DNA from: Xanthomonas sp. Leaf131 | GTDB taxonomy: Bacteria > Pseudomonadota > Gammaproteobacteria > Xanthomonadales > Xanthomonadaceae | Assembly (NCBI RefSeq): GCF_001423495.1 | Contig: NZ_LMOG01000005.1 | Coordinates: 372,430 to 436,429, forward strand | DNA: 64,000 bases | Direction: 5' to 3' | In this document: one piece after another, positions 8,239 through 17,326 of the stretch | Layout of the letters: every line of letters begins with the position of its first letter | Position numbering within the stretch: position 1 is the first letter of the stretch | Program-made: the position numbers and the translations under genes | Notes under the pieces: generated by a model | What the model saw: only the letters and a program-made list of their open reading frames with translations | Database searches by the model: none | What the model was told of the DNA's origin: nothing

Positions 8239-8901
8239 CTACTCCATCCCTTTCACCAACTGCTCGGCACCTTTGCGGATGCCGGCTTTCGCTGCGTCGT
8301 ACGCGCCCAGGCTAGCCTTGATGTTCATCGCACTGGGATACTGTTTTTCGACATAGGCGGCCAGCAGGCGATTGCTCTGTGCATCGAAGATTTCCACTGC
8401 GTAACTGACCGAACCGGAGAACGCGCCTTCCTTGCCGCGTGCGGCCTGCACCGCGTTGTAGGAGCCGCCGCCCAGATCCACCTTCATGAAGGTGCCGAGC
8501 ACCCGCTTGCTGGGCTTGGCACCGGTGAGGGTGATGCGCACACGCAAGCTGTCGCGTTCTGCCGTGGTCGCGCGTTGCCAGCGTTGCCCGATTGCGTTAC
8601 CGAATTCCTGCTGCATGTAGTCGGCCAACATGCGTTTGTCCTGCTCGGGCACGTCTTCGAATTGAGCGTCCGGCCCACGGTAGATGCTCACCGGTTCGAT
8701 CTGCGCGGCGCGGTAGCGGGTCCAGTCCACGTCGCTCTGATACGAGTACGGCATGCGGTCGCCGCGGCTGCCGTCGTGAGGACGCAGGTAACTCGACGAC
8801 GGCAGCTGGCTGTACGGCATCGGACGCGTGCTGGCGCAGCCGATCAGCGTCGCGCTGACGATCAGGAGTGCACAGCAACGGGCAATGGAATGGGGCGACA
8901 T
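8239..8901 (-). CDS. DUF3313-like lipoprotein
   Basis: A 220-residue protein with a lipoprotein signal peptide: basic N-terminus, hydrophobic ALLIVSATLIGC and a Cys as acylation site (LIGC lipobox), followed by CASTRP. The mature part has the layout of the DUF3313 lipoprotein family, with segments DWTRYRAAQIEPVSIY and EDVPEQDKRMLADYMQQEFG and a closing beta domain with SVSYAVEIFDAQSNRLLAAY. The start at MSPHSIARCC was chosen because the upstream ATG (8943) would bury the signal sequence. Probable outer-membrane lipoprotein of unknown role. Confidence 0.75.
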   Translation of the reverse strand: MSPHSIARCCALLIVSATLIGCASTRPMPYSQLPSSSYLRPHDGSRGDRMPYSYQSDVDWTRYRAAQIEPVSIYRGPDAQFEDVPEQDKRMLADYMQQEFGNAIGQRWQRATTAERDSLRVRITLTGAKPSKRVLGTFMKVDLGGGSYNAVQAARGKEGAFSGSVSYAVEIFDAQSNRLLAAYVEKQYPSAMNIKASLGAYDAAKAGIRKGAEQLVKGME

Positions 8902-8967
8902 GGAGGAGTACCTGGATGAAGAAAACGAAAAGTGGAATTGCAACAGCGCAAGGCCGAGGCCGCGCGC

Positions 8968-9261
8968 TCAATGCATCAAGAAGCTGGCCAACGCCAAGGC
9001 GAAAACCGCCGCTGCCGCAGTGAACAGCACGCTGCTTTTTGCCCAGTGCTGCCATCGCCGTGCATCGCGTGCGCTGCGGATATCCGGCAACGCGCTCCAG
9101 ATGTCGCGATTGCGTGTGCCGGTACGGCCGCAGCGGTAATCGGCTGGAGGTGTCACTGCGGCGACCGCAGTGACGCTGTCGTTGGCGGCGGTCTGCGGAG
9201 CCAGCAGCGAGACGGCGATAGGGACGAGATGGGTGGAACGGATCGAGTGAAACATCACCAT
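8968..9261 (-). CDS. Small protein with C-terminal membrane helix, unknown
   Basis: A 97-residue protein. It has a short hydrophobic N-terminus (about residues 10-25) that may be a signal sequence, a charged middle with DIRSARDARRWQHW, and a strong C-terminal transmembrane segment (SSVLFTAAAAVFALALASFL). No family recognised. It lies 66 bp upstream of the DUF3313 lipoprotein gene on the same strand. The start could also be the ATG at 9255, which has better spacing from AGGA. Probable inner-membrane protein. Confidence 0.55.
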   Translation of the reverse strand: MVMFHSIRSTHLVPIAVSLLAPQTAANDSVTAVAAVTPPADYRCGRTGTRNRDIWSALPDIRSARDARRWQHWAKSSVLFTAAAAVFALALASFLMH

Positions 9262-9355
9262 GCATCCTGGATGCGTGCGGTGAGTGCACTCTAGGCAGAC
9301 GGTTTTGGAAACTTATTGGTACTGCCCGTGCGCGGTTGCGGCGTGGGGAGTGCGT

Positions 9356-10552
9356 TCAGCCGGCGCTGCGCGTGCTCTCGCTTGCGAACACCACGCGCAC
9401 GCACAGGCCGCGTCCATCGTTGCCTTCGCAGGTTTCGATGCTGGCGTCGTGCAGGCGTGCGATGCCGGCCACCAGCGACAAGCCGATACCGCTGCCCTGC
9501 ACCTCGCTGCCGGCCACCCGATAGAACCGTTCGAAGATGGACGCCTGCGCGCTTTCCGGTACGCCCGGACCGTCGTCGCTGACCTGCACGAACGGATGCA
9601 GCACATCGGCGCGCAGGCAATAGCCGCAACTCACTTCCACGATGCCATGGGTGCGCCCATAACGGATGGCGTTGTCGACCAGATTGCGGATCAAAATGCC
9701 CACCGCATCCACATCGCAACGCAGCAGGCACGGTGCAGCGTCCACCTGCAGATTGATGTGGCGCGCATCGGCCTGCACGCTGAATTCGTCCAGCACATGG
9801 GTGATCAATTCGCCCATATCGACCTGCTGATACGCCGCCGATGTAATGCCTGCATCCAGCCGCGCCAGGTCCAGTAATTGCTCGGCCAGACGGTTGCTGC
9901 GGCGTGCGGTTTCCAGCAACTGTTGCAGCGCCGCGTCCTTGGCCTCCAGCGTGGGCGCACGCAGCGCGACTTCGGCATAGGCATGCAGCGCCGACAGGGG
10001 CGTACGCAATTCGTGTGCGGCATCGGCAACGAAATCGCGTTCGGCCTGCACGGTTTTTTCTACCCGCGCCAGCAAGGTGTTGAACGAGGCGATCAGCGGG
10101 CGGATCTCGTCCGGCACCTGGTCCATTGGCACCGGTTCGGTGTCCAATCCTTTGCGCGCGGCGATCGCTTGCGAAATCTTGCGCAGCGGCCCCAGCGAGG
10201 TGCGAACTGCCCAGGACATCAGCAATGCCAGGATCATCAACTGCGCGGTGTTCAAGACCACCGCCGTCAGGGTGCGTCGGAGATCGGCCCTGGGAGATTC
10301 GATCCCATCGGCGTCCTCCGCGGTTTGCGGTGACTGCAGCGATACGCGCGCGTGTGCGGGAGGCTCGAAACGTTGTTCGAGCTGGTCCGGCAGCACCTGC
10401 GTCAGGTGCTCGCCGAAGTCGTTCAAGCGGTGCTCCCAGGCGCTTTCGTGGCCCTGCAGGATCAGCGCAATCAGGATCCAGATCGAGACCGCCCAGCTGA
10501 GCAGCACGATGGTGCCCAGCGCTGCGATCATGCGTGCGCGTAGCGATCTCAC
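9356..10552 (-). CDS. Sensor histidine kinase, OmpR-partner class
   Basis: A 398-residue transmembrane sensor. It has TM1 at about residues 8-33, a short periplasmic loop of about 60 residues, TM2 at about 97-120, and a HAMP-like linker. The dimerisation domain carries phospho-accepting His180 (DAAHELRTPLSALH), followed by the ATP-binding domain with N box NLVDNAIRYG and G boxes DDGPGVP and GSGIGLSLV. The start is a GTG overlapping the regulator stop as GTGA, a clear translational coupling; longer frames start inside the regulator gene. The small periplasmic loop resembles QseC/TctE-type sensors; the signal is unknown. Confidence 0.88.
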   Translation of the reverse strand: MRSLRARMIAALGTIVLLSWAVSIWILIALILQGHESAWEHRLNDFGEHLTQVLPDQLEQRFEPPAHARVSLQSPQTAEDADGIESPRADLRRTLTAVVLNTAQLMILALLMSWAVRTSLGPLRKISQAIAARKGLDTEPVPMDQVPDEIRPLIASFNTLLARVEKTVQAERDFVADAAHELRTPLSALHAYAEVALRAPTLEAKDAALQQLLETARRSNRLAEQLLDLARLDAGITSAAYQQVDMGELITHVLDEFSVQADARHINLQVDAAPCLLRCDVDAVGILIRNLVDNAIRYGRTHGIVEVSCGYCLRADVLHPFVQVSDDGPGVPESAQASIFERFYRVAGSEVQGSGIGLSLVAGIARLHDASIETCEGNDGRGLCVRVVFASESTRSAG

Positions 10553-11214
10553 TCGGGCGCCTTGCCGATCATGTAGCCCTGGCCATAGACGGTAGAGATC
10601 AGCTCGTCGCCCAGCTTGCGTCGCAACTGGTGCACATACACCGCGATCATGTTGCTGCCGCCGTCCGATGGGCCGCCGTAAACGCCTTCTTCCAGCTGAT
10701 CCTTGGTGACCACGCGCCCGGCGCGCTCCATCAGCGCCAGCAGCAGGCGGTATTCGTGCGCGCTCAGGGCGACCCACTTGCCGTTCCTGGTGACCTTGCG
10801 GCTGCTCGGGTCCACGCAGACATCGCCCTGGTTGAGCATCGGCACCACGCGGCCCTGGCTGCGCCGGGTGATCGCGCGCAGCCGCGCCATCAACTCATCG
10901 AACTGAAAGGGTTTCACCAGGTAATCGTCGGCGCCGGCATCCAGGCCACGGATGCGGTCGGTGAGCTGGCCGCGCGCGGTCAGTGCGATCACCGGCGTGG
11001 CGTCGTACTGGCCGCGCATGAAGCGGATCACGGTCAGGCCGGACTCGCCGGGCAGGCCGATATCCAGCAATACCGCGGTGTAGCGATGGTCCACCAGCAC
11101 GGTCTTGGCGGCGTTGGCGTTGCCGACATGGTCGATGGTCCAGGAATGCTGGCGCACGCCGGCGCAGATTGCGTTGGCCAGCATGGTGTCGTCTTCGACG
11201 AGGAGCAGGTGCAT
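10549..11214 (-). CDS. OmpR/PhoB-family response regulator
   Basis: A 221-residue regulator with an N-terminal receiver domain (acidic pair EDD at residues 7-9, phospho-acceptor Asp51 in LLDIGLPG, Thr in ALTAR, Lys in VKPF) and a C-terminal winged helix (residues about 125-220, LSAHEYRLLLALMERAGRVV, VYVHQLRRKLG). It overlaps the downstream kinase gene by 4 bp, so it is the kinase partner. The start at MHLLLVEDD was preferred over 11280, as it opens directly on the receiver fold. The closest style is QseB/TctD-like. Targets are unknown. Confidence 0.9.
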   Translation of the reverse strand: MHLLLVEDDTMLANAICAGVRQHSWTIDHVGNANAAKTVLVDHRYTAVLLDIGLPGESGLTVIRFMRGQYDATPVIALTARGQLTDRIRGLDAGADDYLVKPFQFDELMARLRAITRRSQGRVVPMLNQGDVCVDPSSRKVTRNGKWVALSAHEYRLLLALMERAGRVVTKDQLEEGVYGGPSDGGSNMIAVYVHQLRRKLGDELISTVYGQGYMIGKAPE

Positions 11215-11364
11215 AGAGGTTCCGCCGGGCACGGGGGCAGTCCGAGATCCGCGCCACTTTCGGAGGTGGTCGTTAGGCAAATATTAGTGCATGGCCCAAG
11301 CCCCCATTCCGGCGCGGCCGGCGGCCCTGCCCGGGCGCAGGGGGCGCCGGGCAGCTACCGCAGC

Positions 11365-12252
11365 TCAGCGTTGCAGGATGGCGCGCAGCGCCGTTTCCAG
11401 GCCGGCGTACTGGAAGCGGAAACCGGCTGCCAGCGCGCGCTGCGGCAGCACCCGCTGGCTGATCAGCAGCAGTTCGGCCATCTCGCCGAAACCCAGCCGC
11501 AGCAGGCCGGCAGGCAGCGCCAACAGTGCCGGGCGATGCAGCACCCTGGCCAGCGTGTGCGCAAATTCCGCGTTGGTGACCGGGGTCGGGGCGGTGGCGT
11601 TGTAGGCGCCGGCATCGCCGTGTTCGAGCAGCCACAGCAGCAGCGCGACCATATCGGCGCGGTGGATCCAGCTCATCCAGTGGCGGCCGTCGCCGAACGG
11701 GCCGCCGCCGCCAAAGCGAAACGCCGGCAGCATGCGCGCCAATGCACCGCCATCGCGGTCGAGCACGATGCCGGTGCGCACCCAGCTCACGCGCGGGCCG
11801 AGCGCGGCAATGCTGGCCGCCTCGGCCTCCCAGTCGCGACACAGCACCGCAGAGAAGTCATTGCCCGCGCCGTCGGCTTCGGTCAGCGCGGTGTCGCCGC
11901 GTTCGCCGTAATAGCCCACCGCCGAGCCGGAAATCAGCACAGACGGGCGCTGCTCGGCTGGCTGTTGCGCGATCCAGGCCTGCAGTTGCCGGGTAATGCC
12001 CAGACGCGATGCGCGGAATTGCTGCTTGCGTGCGTCGGTCCAGCGGCCGGCCGCCAGCGGCTCGCCGGCCAGGTTGATGACTGCATCGGCCTGCACGCCG
12101 TCCAGCGTCTCCACGGCGGTGATGCCGGGCAGGCTGCGGCTGGCGCGGCGCGGATCGCGCGTCAGCACGCTGACCTGGTGCCCGGCGTGCAGCAGGGCCG
12201 GGCACAGCGCCTGGCCAATAAAACCGGTGCCGCCGGTGATGAGCAACTGCAT
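11365..12252 (-). CDS. TIGR01777 family NAD(P)-binding epimerase-like protein
   Basis: A 295-residue extended-SDR protein with the N-terminal nucleotide-binding motif ITGGTGFIGQAL, INLAGEPLA, and a GSAVGYYG segment carrying the Tyr of the family. The C-terminal DUF1731-type region (LLRLGFGEMAELLLISQRVLP and GFRFQYAGLETALRAIL) defines the YfcH/SulA-like group. The physiological substrate is unknown. The ATG at 12252 is preceded by AGGA at about nine bases; a TTG two codons upstream is the alternative. It lies on the same strand as the two-component pair, 150 bp away, with no evidence of shared function. Confidence 0.85.
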   Translation of the reverse strand: MQLLITGGTGFIGQALCPALLHAGHQVSVLTRDPRRASRSLPGITAVETLDGVQADAVINLAGEPLAAGRWTDARKQQFRASRLGITRQLQAWIAQQPAEQRPSVLISGSAVGYYGERGDTALTEADGAGNDFSAVLCRDWEAEAASIAALGPRVSWVRTGIVLDRDGGALARMLPAFRFGGGGPFGDGRHWMSWIHRADMVALLLWLLEHGDAGAYNATAPTPVTNAEFAHTLARVLHRPALLALPAGLLRLGFGEMAELLLISQRVLPQRALAAGFRFQYAGLETALRAILQR

Positions 12253-12393
12253 GGGCAATTCCTGGAGCGAAGCGATGCGGCACGATAGGTCAGGGGAGAC
12301 TGCAGCGAGGTGAAGTCGATGCCGTCTCGCTACGATCGCCTCGGGATCGTGGTGTGCCGATCCCGCATTTGCTAGACCCGGGACCCAAACGCA

Positions 12394-12418
12394 AACGCGC
12401 CGGACCAGCCGGCGCGTT
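12394..12418 (-). terminator. Terminator hairpin after the DUF4142 gene
   Basis: Perfect 10-bp stem AACGCGCCGG/CCGGCGCGTT with a 5-base loop. On the minus strand it is followed by an interrupted T-rich tract (TTTGCGTTTGGG). Confidence 0.7.
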
Positions 12419-12444
12419 GCGCGATTGCAGCAGTTACATGGCGC

Positions 12445-13038
12445 TTAGCGTGACGAGGACACCGCGTGCGCACGCTCGAAGTGCGCCGACACCACGCGTC
12501 GGCTTTCTTCCAGATGCTGCTTGACCGGCGCAGTTTCGGCAGCGGGCAACAGTTCGGCATCGATGATCTTGATGGTGTCGCCGTGGTCGCTGACCATGGT
12601 GCGCAGGAACCCATTGCGATAAGCGTCCTTGCCGTCCGGCAGGGTCAAGGTCTGCGACAGCGCATCCACGGCCGCCTTGCCCTTGGCGCGCATCGCATCA
12701 GCGCGCGGGCTGTCGGTGGCGCCCAGGGCCTTGCTCTTGGCGAGGTTGGCTTCGTGATCGTGCAGCAGCTGCTTGGCAAATGCATCGGTGGCGCCGCCCA
12801 GATCCTGCGCGATGGCCTGCTTGGCCAGCGCAATTTCGCTCTCGTCGATTGCGGCCAGCACGCCGAGCACAGCAGCATCACCCTTGGCCAACTCGGCTGC
12901 GCCGGTGCCACTGACGGGCGCGGCAGTCGGCTCGGGCGAGACGGCAGGTGCGGTGCGCGATGCGTCGCCGCCGGGGCGATCACAGGCGGTGAGAGTCAGC
13001 ATGGCGAGCAGGGAACTGGCAACGAGTAGGGATTTCAT
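12445..13038 (-). CDS. DUF4142 family lipoprotein
   Basis: A 197-residue protein with a lipoprotein signal (MKSLLVASSLLAMLTLTAC, Cys19 in an LTAC lipobox), a Pro/Ala/Gly-rich linker to about residue 55, then an all-helical domain of the DUF4142 ferritin-like type (AIDESEIALAKQAIAQ, QLLHDHEANLAKSKAL, MVSDHGDTIKIID). The paired His residues in HDHE and DHGD fit that fold. Probably periplasmic or outer-membrane anchored; the function is unknown. Terminator hairpins lie on both sides, so the gene is likely monocistronic. Confidence 0.8.
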   Translation of the reverse strand: MKSLLVASSLLAMLTLTACDRPGGDASRTAPAVSPEPTAAPVSGTGAAELAKGDAAVLGVLAAIDESEIALAKQAIAQDLGGATDAFAKQLLHDHEANLAKSKALGATDSPRADAMRAKGKAAVDALSQTLTLPDGKDAYRNGFLRTMVSDHGDTIKIIDAELLPAAETAPVKQHLEESRRVVSAHFERAHAVSSSR

Positions 13039-13084
13039 GGATGTCCTGAGCAGGAAAAATTACAACCGGCGGTTGCCGGCGGTG

Positions 13085-13112
13085 AAAAGCAAAGGAGCCG
13101 CTGTGCGGCTCC
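13085..13112 (-). terminator. Terminator after the 13139-13405 gene
   Basis: Stem GGAGCCGC/GCGGCTCC with a 3-base loop. On the minus strand it is followed by TTTGCTTTT. Confidence 0.82.
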
Positions 13113-13138
13113 GGTGATGCGCAGATCGAATCAAGCGA

Positions 13139-13405
13139 TCAAGCCAACTGCGGCTGGGCCGAGGACCCGATGCCCTGCGGCCTGGCAGAGGGGCGCACCG
13201 CGTCCTGCGCGGTACGACAGATGCGCGTCATACGCGCGGTGCGTTCGCGAATCACCGCGTGTTCGCTGGCCGGCGCGCTGCCCAACAGGCTGGCCACATG
13301 GAAGCCAAGGATGTCCTCCGCGCGGTCGCCCTGGTCGCTGACGATGTGCGGTACCAACCGCTCCAGTCGTTCCAGCTCCTGCTGCACTTGATACGGGGTT
13401 TTCAT
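13139..13405 (-). CDS. Conserved hypothetical protein, 88 aa
   Basis: A small, helical, charged protein with no membrane segment and no family I recognise. The N-terminus MKTPYQVQQELERLERLVPHI is strongly amphipathic, and the C-terminus is basic and low complexity. The start is set by GGAGAG five bases upstream of the ATG; a longer frame to 13681 runs through the neighbouring gene and is spurious. It is followed by a clear terminator. The 93-residue gene at 13447-13728 precedes it by 41 bp on the same strand, suggesting a two-gene operon of small soluble proteins. Confidence 0.7.
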   Translation of the reverse strand: MKTPYQVQQELERLERLVPHIVSDQGDRAEDILGFHVASLLGSAPASEHAVIRERTARMTRICRTAQDAVRPSARPQGIGSSAQPQLA

Positions 13406-13446
13406 GACGCTCTCCAATGAATAACGGGTCTTGCCTGACGCCTTGC

Positions 13447-13728
13447 TCAACTGATACGTGTCCCCAGACGCTGCCAGCAGTCGGTTGCCAACTGCTCGTA
13501 ATTGGACTGGGTACTGGATGAAATGAAGTGATGCTCCAGGCGGTCGCGAAACAGACGCAGACGTTCCTGATCGCTTGAACGCGGTGCCTGCAGATAGATA
13601 TCGCAGGCCATTTTCACCACCGGGGACAACTCGCTGAACTTGCCTGCACCGAGGTTGCCCTGGGCATGACGCGCCTGCCAATGCGCGATTTCGGCTTGTA
13701 CATCGATGACGGAGGGATCTCTGCTCAT
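13447..13728 (-). CDS. Conserved hypothetical protein, 93 aa
   Basis: A soluble protein with an acidic N-terminus and mixed helices (VQAEIAHWQARHAQG, FSELSPVVKMACDIYL, RLRLFRDRLEHHF, NYEQLATDCWQRLG). The spacing of Trp and His residues suggests a compact globular domain; no family recognised. It is first in a probable two-gene unit with the 88-residue gene downstream. The start ATG at 13728 opens the frame without an obvious strong ribosome site. Confidence 0.65.
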   Translation of the reverse strand: MSRDPSVIDVQAEIAHWQARHAQGNLGAGKFSELSPVVKMACDIYLQAPRSSDQERLRLFRDRLEHHFISSSTQSNYEQLATDCWQRLGTRIS

Positions 13729-14119
13729 GACTTCGGATGGTCCGGGTTAAACAAACTTGACGCGCAGGGTAACTGCGGGTATGTCAACGAATCATCATCG
13801 AACGCGACCATTCGCGTCTTTCGCGAGCACATTCGCTTAATTGGTCAGCTTGGTTTGGTAGGTCTACACGCTAAGCATGCAGCATGGCTGATCGCTGGAT
13901 TGCAGCTTCATCGGCATCTGTGGAGTGTGTTGCCACGTATCGGCGTGCACGCATTTCAGTGCCGGTGCGTACGTTGCATCGCTAACGATGCGGCATGACT
14001 GGATTTGTCAAAAAATGCGTTTGCAATGCCGCATTTTACGGAAGATTCTGAACCGCTCCACACCTGTGTAACGTCTAGTCCGTAAGCTATGCGGTGACGT
14101 AATGGAGAGAGCAAACAGG
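13729..14119. other. Gene-free stretch with one AT-rich hairpin
   Basis: This holds the divergent upstream regions of the 13447-13728 gene and the 14120 operon. The only structure seen is a perfect 8-bp stem AAAATGCG/CGCATTTT at 14012-14037 with a 10-base loop, about 80 bp upstream of the operon. It could be an operator or part of the promoter region. No supported ORF. Confidence 0.5.
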
Positions 14120-14284
14120 ATGCAGGATAGCCAAAAAGGTCGTGACAAGCCGCAGCCCGCCAGCGGCACATCGGAAGCACGCGTGTGGTGGCACGCCTTG
14201 TTGGAGCTGCGTGGCGGGCGTGTAGCCATCAGTCTGATCGTCGTCTTCGTCATCGTGTTCGCGTTCTATCTGGCCCTGAAATAA
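14120..14284 (+). CDS. 54-residue single-pass membrane protein
   Basis: MQDSQKGRDKPQP, then a linker with two Trp and a Glu, then one strong C-terminal transmembrane helix (VAISLIVVFVIVFAFYLAL) ending in Lys. An ATG at 14102 in the same frame gives 60 residues; I prefer 14120 because a GAGAGAG lies nine bases upstream. It leads a plus-strand group with the DUF3182-like gene (98 bp later) and the alpha/beta hydrolase gene. The N-in, C-out helix and small size suggest an accessory membrane peptide. No family recognised. Confidence 0.6.
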   Translation: MQDSQKGRDKPQPASGTSEARVWWHALLELRGGRVAISLIVVFVIVFAFYLALK

Positions 14285-14382
14285 GCCGGTTTCGCGAAAC
14301 GCGCGCAAGCAACGCATCGCACTTTTCAGCTGTGCAATCAGGCCGGAACGATCAGGCAGCCGAGTGCTGCAAGGGGAACGTG

Positions 14383-15495
14383 ATGGCGCATCAGCAGTAC
14401 CGCCAGGTGCTGGGGCATATCACACGGCTGGTGCCCGAGCACGGTCACGAACGTGTCACGCACGCATGGGTGTGTGGCGAACTTGCGCGTTTGATGGGCG
14501 TGCGCGAAGCACGCATCGCCAGCGATGACGCGACGGAACATGGGGACGTTATCGAAACGGCAATCTTTCATGTGCCAGACGAAACGTTGACGGCCGAGCA
14601 GGCGCGCGCGCTCGCAATTCACCATGCAGGCGATCTGCTGGGCGGCGTCGTGCCGCATGCCTTTCTGGCGACCAAGGTGATTGGCCATCCGTTGATCAGC
14701 GACGATGCAGCCAGCATCGCCGGTTGGAACCAGACGCTGGCCATAGCGCTGATCCCGGCCACGCTGCCGGGATTTACGGTGTTCTCGCGCGCCGATGCCG
14801 AACGCGCGCTGGATGCATTGCTGCCCGGTGGTGGCGTGCGACTCAAGCTGCCGACCGGTGTCGGTGGACAGGGCCAATGGCGCATCGCCGATGCAGCGCA
14901 GCTGGCCCATGCGCTGGGGACCTTGCCCGATCGTTATCTGGCCACGCATGGTGCAGTGCTGGAGCGCAATATCCTGCAACCAGTGACGCATAGCGTGGGC
15001 GAGCTGTGCGTCGCCGGAATTCAGATCGCCTACTACGGCACGCAGTGCAGCGTGCGCAATGCGCAGGACGAAGAGGTCTATGGTGGCTCGTCGTTGCATG
15101 TGTACCGTGGATCGCTCGAAGCACTGGCGGCGACAGCGCTGCCGCCCTTGCAACACCGTGTGGTCGAACAAGCCTGCAGATACGATCGATTCATCACCGC
15201 AGCCTATCCTGAGCTGCATATCTCGCGACGCAATTACGATGTGGTCAGCGGCGAGGATGCCCAGGCCGGTACGGTGTGTGGCGTACTGGAGCAATCCTGG
15301 CGTGTCGGCGGCGCCACGCCGGCCGAGCTTGCTGCGATCGGCACTTTTCAGGCCGATGCCACGTTGCAATGGGTGACGGCGTCCACGCATGAGATCTATC
15401 AGGGCCAACCGCCGGCCGATGCGCAGATCTACTACCGCGCCGAGCGCCCCGGGCCGGGGCCGCGCTTCAAATACAGGAGGGTCTCAACCCCGTAA
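14383..15495 (+). CDS. DUF3182-like protein, possibly ATP-grasp-like
   Basis: A 370-residue soluble protein that I place in the DUF3182 family by its overall layout. It has an N-terminal region ([20 protein letters not shown]), a central [19 protein letters not shown], a nucleotide-binding-like [17 protein letters not shown], a conserved [21 protein letters not shown], and late acidic/aromatic motifs ([14 protein letters not shown]). The Lys-containing Gly-rich segment and the following Glu residues resemble an ATP-grasp fold, which is my inference. The ATG at 14383 follows AAGGGGA; longer frames run back into the small membrane gene. Its stop overlaps the start of the hydrolase gene (TAATG), so the two products are probably made together. 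Confidence 0.6.
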   Translation: MAHQQYRQVLGHITRLVPEHGHERVTHAWVCGELARLMGVREARIASDDATEHGDVIETAIFHVPDETLTAEQARALAIHHAGDLLGGVVPHAFLATKVIGHPLISDDAASIAGWNQTLAIALIPATLPGFTVFSRADAERALDALLPGGGVRLKLPTGVGGQGQWRIADAAQLAHALGTLPDRYLATHGAVLERNILQPVTHSVGELCVAGIQIAYYGTQCSVRNAQDEEVYGGSSLHVYRGSLEALAATALPPLQHRVVEQACRYDRFITAAYPELHISRRNYDVVSGEDAQAGTVCGVLEQSWRVGGATPAELAAIGTFQADATLQWVTASTHEIYQGQPPADAQIYYRAERPGPGPRFKYRRVSTP

Positions 15496-16364
15496 TGGAA
15501 GCAAAACTTTCCAGCATTGAAATCCCCGTCGACCAGGATGCGCTCAGCGGCACCTTGCTCACGCCGTCCGGCATGCCGGCGGTGTTGTTCGTGCACGGTT
15601 GGGGCGGCAGCCAGCACCACAATCTGGTGCGCGCCCGCGAGGCGGTGGGCCTGGGCTGCATCTGCATGACCTTCGATCTACGTGGTCACGAGGGTCTGGC
15701 ATCGATGCGCCAGAGCGTGACCCGCGCGCAGAATCTAGACGATATCAAGGCCGCCTACGATCAACTTGCGCGTCTGCCGGATGTGGACGCGCAATCGATC
15801 GCCGTGGTTGGGCTCAGCTATGGCGGCTATCTGTCGGCATTGCTGACGCGCGAGCGGCCGGTGGAATGGCTGGCGTTGCGCTCGCCGGCGCTCTACAAGG
15901 ACGAGCACTGGGATCAGCCCAAGGTCAGCCTCAACGCCGATCCGGGGTTGATGGACTATCGGCAGCGCACGCTGACGCCGGACGACAACATTGCCCTGGC
16001 GGCATGCGCGCAGTACAAGGGTGATGTGTTGCTGGTGGAAGCGCAGAACGATGTCATCGTGCCGCATCCGGTGCTGCGCAATTATGCCGATGCCTTCGTC
16101 AACGCACGCACGCTGAGCGCACGCGTGATTGAAGGCGCCGATCATGCCTTGAGCGTCAAGGAACATCAGCAGGAATACACGCGTGCGCTGATCGATTGGC
16201 TGACCGAGATGGTGGTGGGGCGTCGGATCGCCTTGGCCAAGGAAGTGGTGGCCGCACGCAAGCAATTGCTCAAGGACCATCAAGGCGACGCGGCGTCTTC
16301 ATCAGGGCAGGGATCGCGCGAGTTTCGCGGTGATATCCGCGCGGTGGAAAACACCTCTGGCTGA
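15495..16364 (+). CDS. Alpha/beta-hydrolase (peptidase S9-like/dienelactone hydrolase-like)
   Basis: A 289-residue enzyme with the oxyanion motif HGWGGSQ near residue 35, nucleophile elbow GLSYGGY (Ser about 109), an Asp in a late strand ([12 protein letters not shown]) and His in GADHALSV. That is the full triad in canonical order. The start overlaps the DUF3182-like stop as TAATG. The C-terminal tail after about residue 265 is basic and low complexity. No signal peptide, so cytosolic. Coupling to the DUF3182-like gene suggests it acts on the same metabolite, for instance hydrolysing an ester or amide. That role is inferred. Confidence 0.85.
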   Translation: MEAKLSSIEIPVDQDALSGTLLTPSGMPAVLFVHGWGGSQHHNLVRAREAVGLGCICMTFDLRGHEGLASMRQSVTRAQNLDDIKAAYDQLARLPDVDAQSIAVVGLSYGGYLSALLTRERPVEWLALRSPALYKDEHWDQPKVSLNADPGLMDYRQRTLTPDDNIALAACAQYKGDVLLVEAQNDVIVPHPVLRNYADAFVNARTLSARVIEGADHALSVKEHQQEYTRALIDWLTEMVVGRRIALAKEVVAARKQLLKDHQGDAASSSGQGSREFRGDIRAVENTSG

Positions 16365-16427
16365 TGCCCCCAGGACAGCGATTGCGTCTGTTCTCGACAG
16401 TGCTCCACCAACGCCAGCTTCGCAACG

Positions 16428-16454
16428 CAGAACGGGCCCATCGGGCCCGTTCTG
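16428..16454. terminator. Bidirectional terminator-like hairpin
   Basis: A perfect 12-bp stem CAGAACGGGCCC/GGGCCCGTTCTG with a 3-base loop lies between convergent genes. No T-run on either side, so termination strength is uncertain. Confidence 0.7.
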
Positions 16455-16504
16455 GTATCAGCTTACACACGTGTTAAACAGTTGCTGCACTCAGCCCAGA
16501 CGAC

Positions 16505-17326
16505 TCAAACGCGCGGATCGGTCGGGTTGCGACGTGCGGCTTCATCATGGTGCTCGGAGTCGAACGCCTCGCGCACGGCATGCTTGGCCTTCTCCCAGCT
16601 CAACCGCGAGTTGGACTTGAAACGGTCCCAGCCATCGCCCAGATCGCGCTCCAGATGGTCGTCCCACTGGCGGCCTACATGCTGCTGACGCGCCTGCATG
16701 CCATAGCGATACGCCGGACGATAATCGTCGTAGGAATACTCGGCGTCGCGGTAACCGGCGCTGTCGAAGCGACCTTCGTAATGCGTGTCGCCATCGCGAT
16801 ACACGCTGTGCGTGCGATCTGCGCGCTCCCAGGCATCGCGTGCAGCCAGCCGCGCGTCGTCCCATTCCAGGCGCGATTCGCCGCGATTGCGTGGCCACTC
16901 GCCAGCCAGGGTCGCTTCGGTCTCTTCCCAGGTGCTGGTCGGACGCGTCTCGCGAGCCTGCAAACCAAACCCATAGACCGTTGCGTAATCGCGATCGTAG
17001 TCGGAACCTTCCTTGTAATAAGGACGGTTCTGATGTTCCTGGCGCCAGTATTCGGTTTCCACCGTCGGATCAAGGCGTTCGGCCACGCCCTTGCCCGCCG
17101 CAGCGCCAGCCAAAACACCCACCGCTGCACCGATCAAGGTGCCAAGCGGGCCAAACACCGTACCGGCCAACGCGCCTGCGGCTGCGCCGCCTGCGATGCC
17201 GCCAACGCCCACGCCAACCGGATGCGAACCGGGCGCACCGGAGATCGGGTCACGATTCGAATCCTGTGCTTCTGCTGCGCGTTCCTGCTTGTCCAGCTTG
17301 TCTAGATTGGTGTCGTGGTTGGTCAT
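16505..17326 (-). CDS. Glycine-zipper protein, stress-response-like
   Basis: A 273-residue protein. The N-terminus is hydrophilic (MTNHDTNLDKLDKQERAAEAQ). Then comes a long Gly/Ala zipper (about residues 38-80, GVGGIAGGAAAGALAG and GAAVGVLAGAAAGKG) likely to insert in or associate with membrane. The charged aromatic C-terminal region repeats TWEETEATLAGEWPRNRG, RLEWDDARLAARDAWERA and RLSWEKAKHAVREAF, three related W-containing helices, with Tyr/Asp-rich YRDGDTHY segments between them. The start is set by GGAGA upstream of 17326. No named family; the three W-helix repeats are the distinguishing feature. Confidence 0.7.
   Translation of the reverse strand: MTNHDTNLDKLDKQERAAEAQDSNRDPISGAPGSHPVGVGVGGIAGGAAAGALAGTVFGPLGTLIGAAVGVLAGAAAGKGVAERLDPTVETEYWRQEHQNRPYYKEGSDYDRDYATVYGFGLQARETRPTSTWEETEATLAGEWPRNRGESRLEWDDARLAARDAWERADRTHSVYRDGDTHYEGRFDSAGYRDAEYSYDDYRPAYRYGMQARQQHVGRQWDDHLERDLGDGWDRFKSNSRLSWEKAKHAVREAFDSEHHDEAARRNPTDPRV

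Noticed and set aside
10534..12288. 584-residue plus-strand open frame
   Set aside because: Antisense to the response regulator and epimerase genes.
17245..17275. GATTCGAATCC as a tRNA T-arm
   Set aside because: It lies within the glycine-zipper protein gene and no cloverleaf could be drawn around it.
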